This document shows, one piece after another, positions 62,601 through 64,000 of a DNA stretch of 64,000 bases (the first letter of the stretch is position 1; every line of letters starts with the position of its first letter). The stretch is taken from positions 3,102,501-3,166,500 of the forward strand of contig CATOUR010000085.1 in NCBI GenBank assembly GCA_951848785.1, read 5' to 3'. The position numbers and the translations under genes are program-made. This DNA comes from Callosobruchus maculatus. Lineage: Eukaryota; Arthropoda; Insecta; Coleoptera; Chrysomelidae. The notes below the pieces were generated by a model. It saw nothing but the letters and a program-made list of their open reading frames with translations, did not search any database and had not been told where the DNA came from.

Positions 62601-63847
62601 TCCCAATCGATCGACTCGGGGTTCACGTGTTGGTAATTTAACTACAATTAGTTTACAATTTTCCTGTACGTGACGTTTCAGTGCAGTTTCCGAGTCAAAG
62701 TATTGCAAACAACCATCGCAAAAATGCTTGACTCTATGGTTTGCTGACATTTGTCGTGAGAGCAAACAGGAAAAGTTTTTAATCCAACAGTAATGTTGAC
62801 TCCCTTCACTATCGTCAATCAGCAGTAAATTTAAATGAGCTGTTTGCTTTTTAGTAGTGTAGTGCAATGGTCCTACTACGTGATGCTTCCATTGACCGTC
62901 AACGAGGAGTGGCTCTAACCCGTACACATTTATTGAAATTTTATTTTCCAGTTCCCACTGCGGGATCGCTTTGAGTGCTACCGGAAATTCAGTACCAGAA
63001 AAATTTAGAAATGGTACTTTGCTATAATGCGGGTACGAACTCATATCGCACACGCGTCCATTGGGTGTATACAAGCCTGCAACAATTGCCCTTGCAAAGC
63101 AATTCACATCAGTATTTTGAATATTAACTATAGCCTTTTTGTTTGCAATATCTTTTGGCAGAGGAATATATGAGGACGCTCTAAGTGGATTATATTTGTT
63201 TATGTTAATTTCTAGGTAGAGAATTTTTTCAAGTACCCACCCGCTTTCTCGTTCTGCAAATTCTTTCGACTTTTCATTGAGTATAGCTAAGAATGCATCA
63301 AACTCCCTATCTATATCTGAAGATCTAGTTAATATCTTATTTGCTGTGTTGTGAGATTTGATATCTCGCATTTCTTTTGTTGGTAAGATATACAAAGCAA
63401 ATAGTTCTAGGTTAGCCTTAATTGCTGTATGCTTCAATACTTGTTGCTCTAATAACTGGACACTCTTGGATTTAATCGATTGTATGTAGTCCTCAACATT
63501 CAATGTTTCTAAACTTGAATTCACTTGATAGCTGACAATTTTTCCTCCAAACGCACTTCGACAAACTCTTACCGAGCCATCCATCGGCGTCCACTCGTGC
63601 GCTTTGTGTGACAAACTCCGCAAAATCGCAGAGAAACTCCTGGCTGGAACGTCTCGCTGACAGATGGTGCAGTGTTTTGAGTTCGGTGTCTGTGGAGGTC
63701 TCCCTCGTGGGACTGCTCGAGCTGGAGTAGTTGCGGAGGCTTGGTTGAGAGTTAATCTCCTTAATCCGCTTGGACCGGGCTGGGCTATGAGGTCTGCAGG
63801 CGACGGTTCTGAAACAAAGAGAAAATGCGTGTGAAATTGTGAAACAT
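59687..63847 (-). pseudogene. polB: Polinton B protein-primed DNA polymerase B, frameshifted
   Basis: The N-terminal frame (63847-61704) holds a Cys2-His2-like finger CTICQRDVPARSFSAILR...H, the ERESGWVLEKILYLEI block, a second finger CDGCLQYFDSETALKRH, exonuclease motif I LYADFECIL, a zinc region CYICDKPF...RDHCHITGKYRGAAH, exonuclease II NLKLYDSHLF. Frameshifts near 61745, 61420, 61345 and 61108 follow. Motif A is in YLDKTNLYGFSMSQ, motif B in NMVNCIFGKS, motif C YADTDSL near 60246; the C-terminus ends at 59687. An insertion (60329-60621) separates motifs B and C. The first finger has no ATG before it; an acceptor-like ctttgtttcag at 63809-63819 hints at an upstream exon. It replicates the element from terminal protein primers when intact. 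Confidence 0.9.
60329..60621 (-). other. about 293-bp insertion within polB
   Basis: The polymerase frame reaches 60622 and resumes at 60328 with ATCAC (GTGAT on the coding strand) at both junctions (60324-60328 and 60617-60621). The inserted sequence is AT-rich and non-coding. It has no clear TIRs. A 5-bp duplication would suggest a transposon; an intron is less likely because the duplication reads through in frame. Confidence 0.6.
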
Positions 63848-64000
63848 AATTTATTCACGACCAAAACCATTTACACAATAGATACATCTCTTAATCTCAT
63901 TTTAAATTTAATGAGTGAACTATTGAAAAATCAATATTAGATGGAAGACTATTTTACTTTATTACACATTCATGACAAAGCAGAGTAAAAGTCATGACTA
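63848..64000. other. AT-rich end of the window
   Basis: No gene is seen. If polB has a first exon upstream of the acceptor at 63809, it would lie here or beyond the window. Confidence 0.4.

Larger units (their letters stand above)
48588..64000. mobile_element. Polinton/Maverick B (adintovirus-like), left part to polB; far end not seen
   Basis: The cluster encodes major capsid, penton-like protein, adenain-type protease, PLA2-domain protein, FtsK/HerA-type ATPase, coiled-coil protein, integrase and protein-primed DNA polymerase B, plus small unknown genes. This is the core gene set of Polintons. Frameshifts hit MCP, integrase and polB, and a MITE sits in the PLA2 gene. Terminal inverted repeats were not found; the right end probably lies beyond the window. 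Confidence 0.93.

Noticed and set aside
1..64000. CRISPR arrays, tRNA or rRNA genes, prokaryotic operons
   Set aside because: No regularly spaced identical repeats, no cloverleaf or rRNA sequence seen; spliced genes, TATA boxes and the element families show a eukaryotic genome.

Overview
This window looks like a transposon-dense, AT-rich piece of an arthropod genome, probably an insect. The evidence is the mix of elements: R1-, R4/Dong-, I-, CR1- and Jockey-type non-LTR retrotransposons, a Penelope-like remnant, a gypsy-class LTR element with a baculovirus-F-like env, an ISL2EU-type DNA transposon, small TIR elements, and two Polinton/Maverick elements. I recognise no ordinary host gene, rRNA, tRNA or CRISPR array. 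The species cannot be named from the sequence.

Layout. 0-3.8 kb: an edge-cut ORF1-like reading frame (minus strand), an AT-rich desert, (TA)n tracts around a 66-bp-arm inverted repeat, a Penelope-like GIY-YIG fragment, a two-copy tandem repeat of about 175 bp, and a small unknown ORF. 3.8-8.7 kb: a palindromic foldback element flanked by a 16-bp duplication and interrupted by an R1-clade retrotransposon with its own exact 16-bp duplication and an intact 1028-codon ORF2. 8.9-10.3 kb: a Jockey-type RT fragment.

10.4-43.2 kb is Polinton A, badly decayed. Its protein-primed DNA polymerase B gene (plus strand) is split by a 2.3-kb long-TIR element (11971-14307) and by a much larger insertion (about 15047-34115). 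The large insertion is an ISL2EU/Harbinger-type transposon with two converging genes: a SWIM-YqaJ nuclease gene (plus) and a THAP-DDE transposase gene (minus). It contains three younger insertions: a CR1-type element (17.8-22.2 kb), a complete-looking LTR retrotransposon (24230-31104) inside intron 1 of the THAP-DDE gene, and a CR1-type fragment inside the right TIR, which itself holds a 965-bp element with perfect TIRs. After polB come two RT C-terminal fragments and an R4/Dong element in TAA repeats (36025-40302). The minus-strand Polinton A integrase, a fibre-like ORF and a coiled-coil gene follow.

43.2-47.9 kb is a decayed I-clade retrotransposon. 47.9-48.6 kb is a degenerate minisatellite rich in TGACCT. 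48.6 kb to the window edge is Polinton B, better preserved. It has small unknown genes, a compact minus-strand virion cluster (major capsid, small protein, penton-like protein, adenain-type protease, phospholipase-A2-domain protein), then plus-strand ATPase, coiled-coil protein and chromodomain integrase, then two unknown minus-strand genes and polB. In the part that can be compared, Polinton A is the mirror image of Polinton B: polB converging on integrase plus coiled-coil gene.

How the genes work together: Polinton B has the outline of a virus-like element with replication (polB), integration (integrase), packaging (ATPase), maturation (protease) and capsid genes plus a PLA2 domain of the kind parvoviruses and adintoviruses use at entry. 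However, polB, major capsid and integrase carry frameshifts and the PLA2 gene has lost its original tail to a 247-bp MITE, so this copy is probably not autonomous. The ISL2EU element pairs a cut-and-paste transposase with a lambda-exonuclease-like protein.
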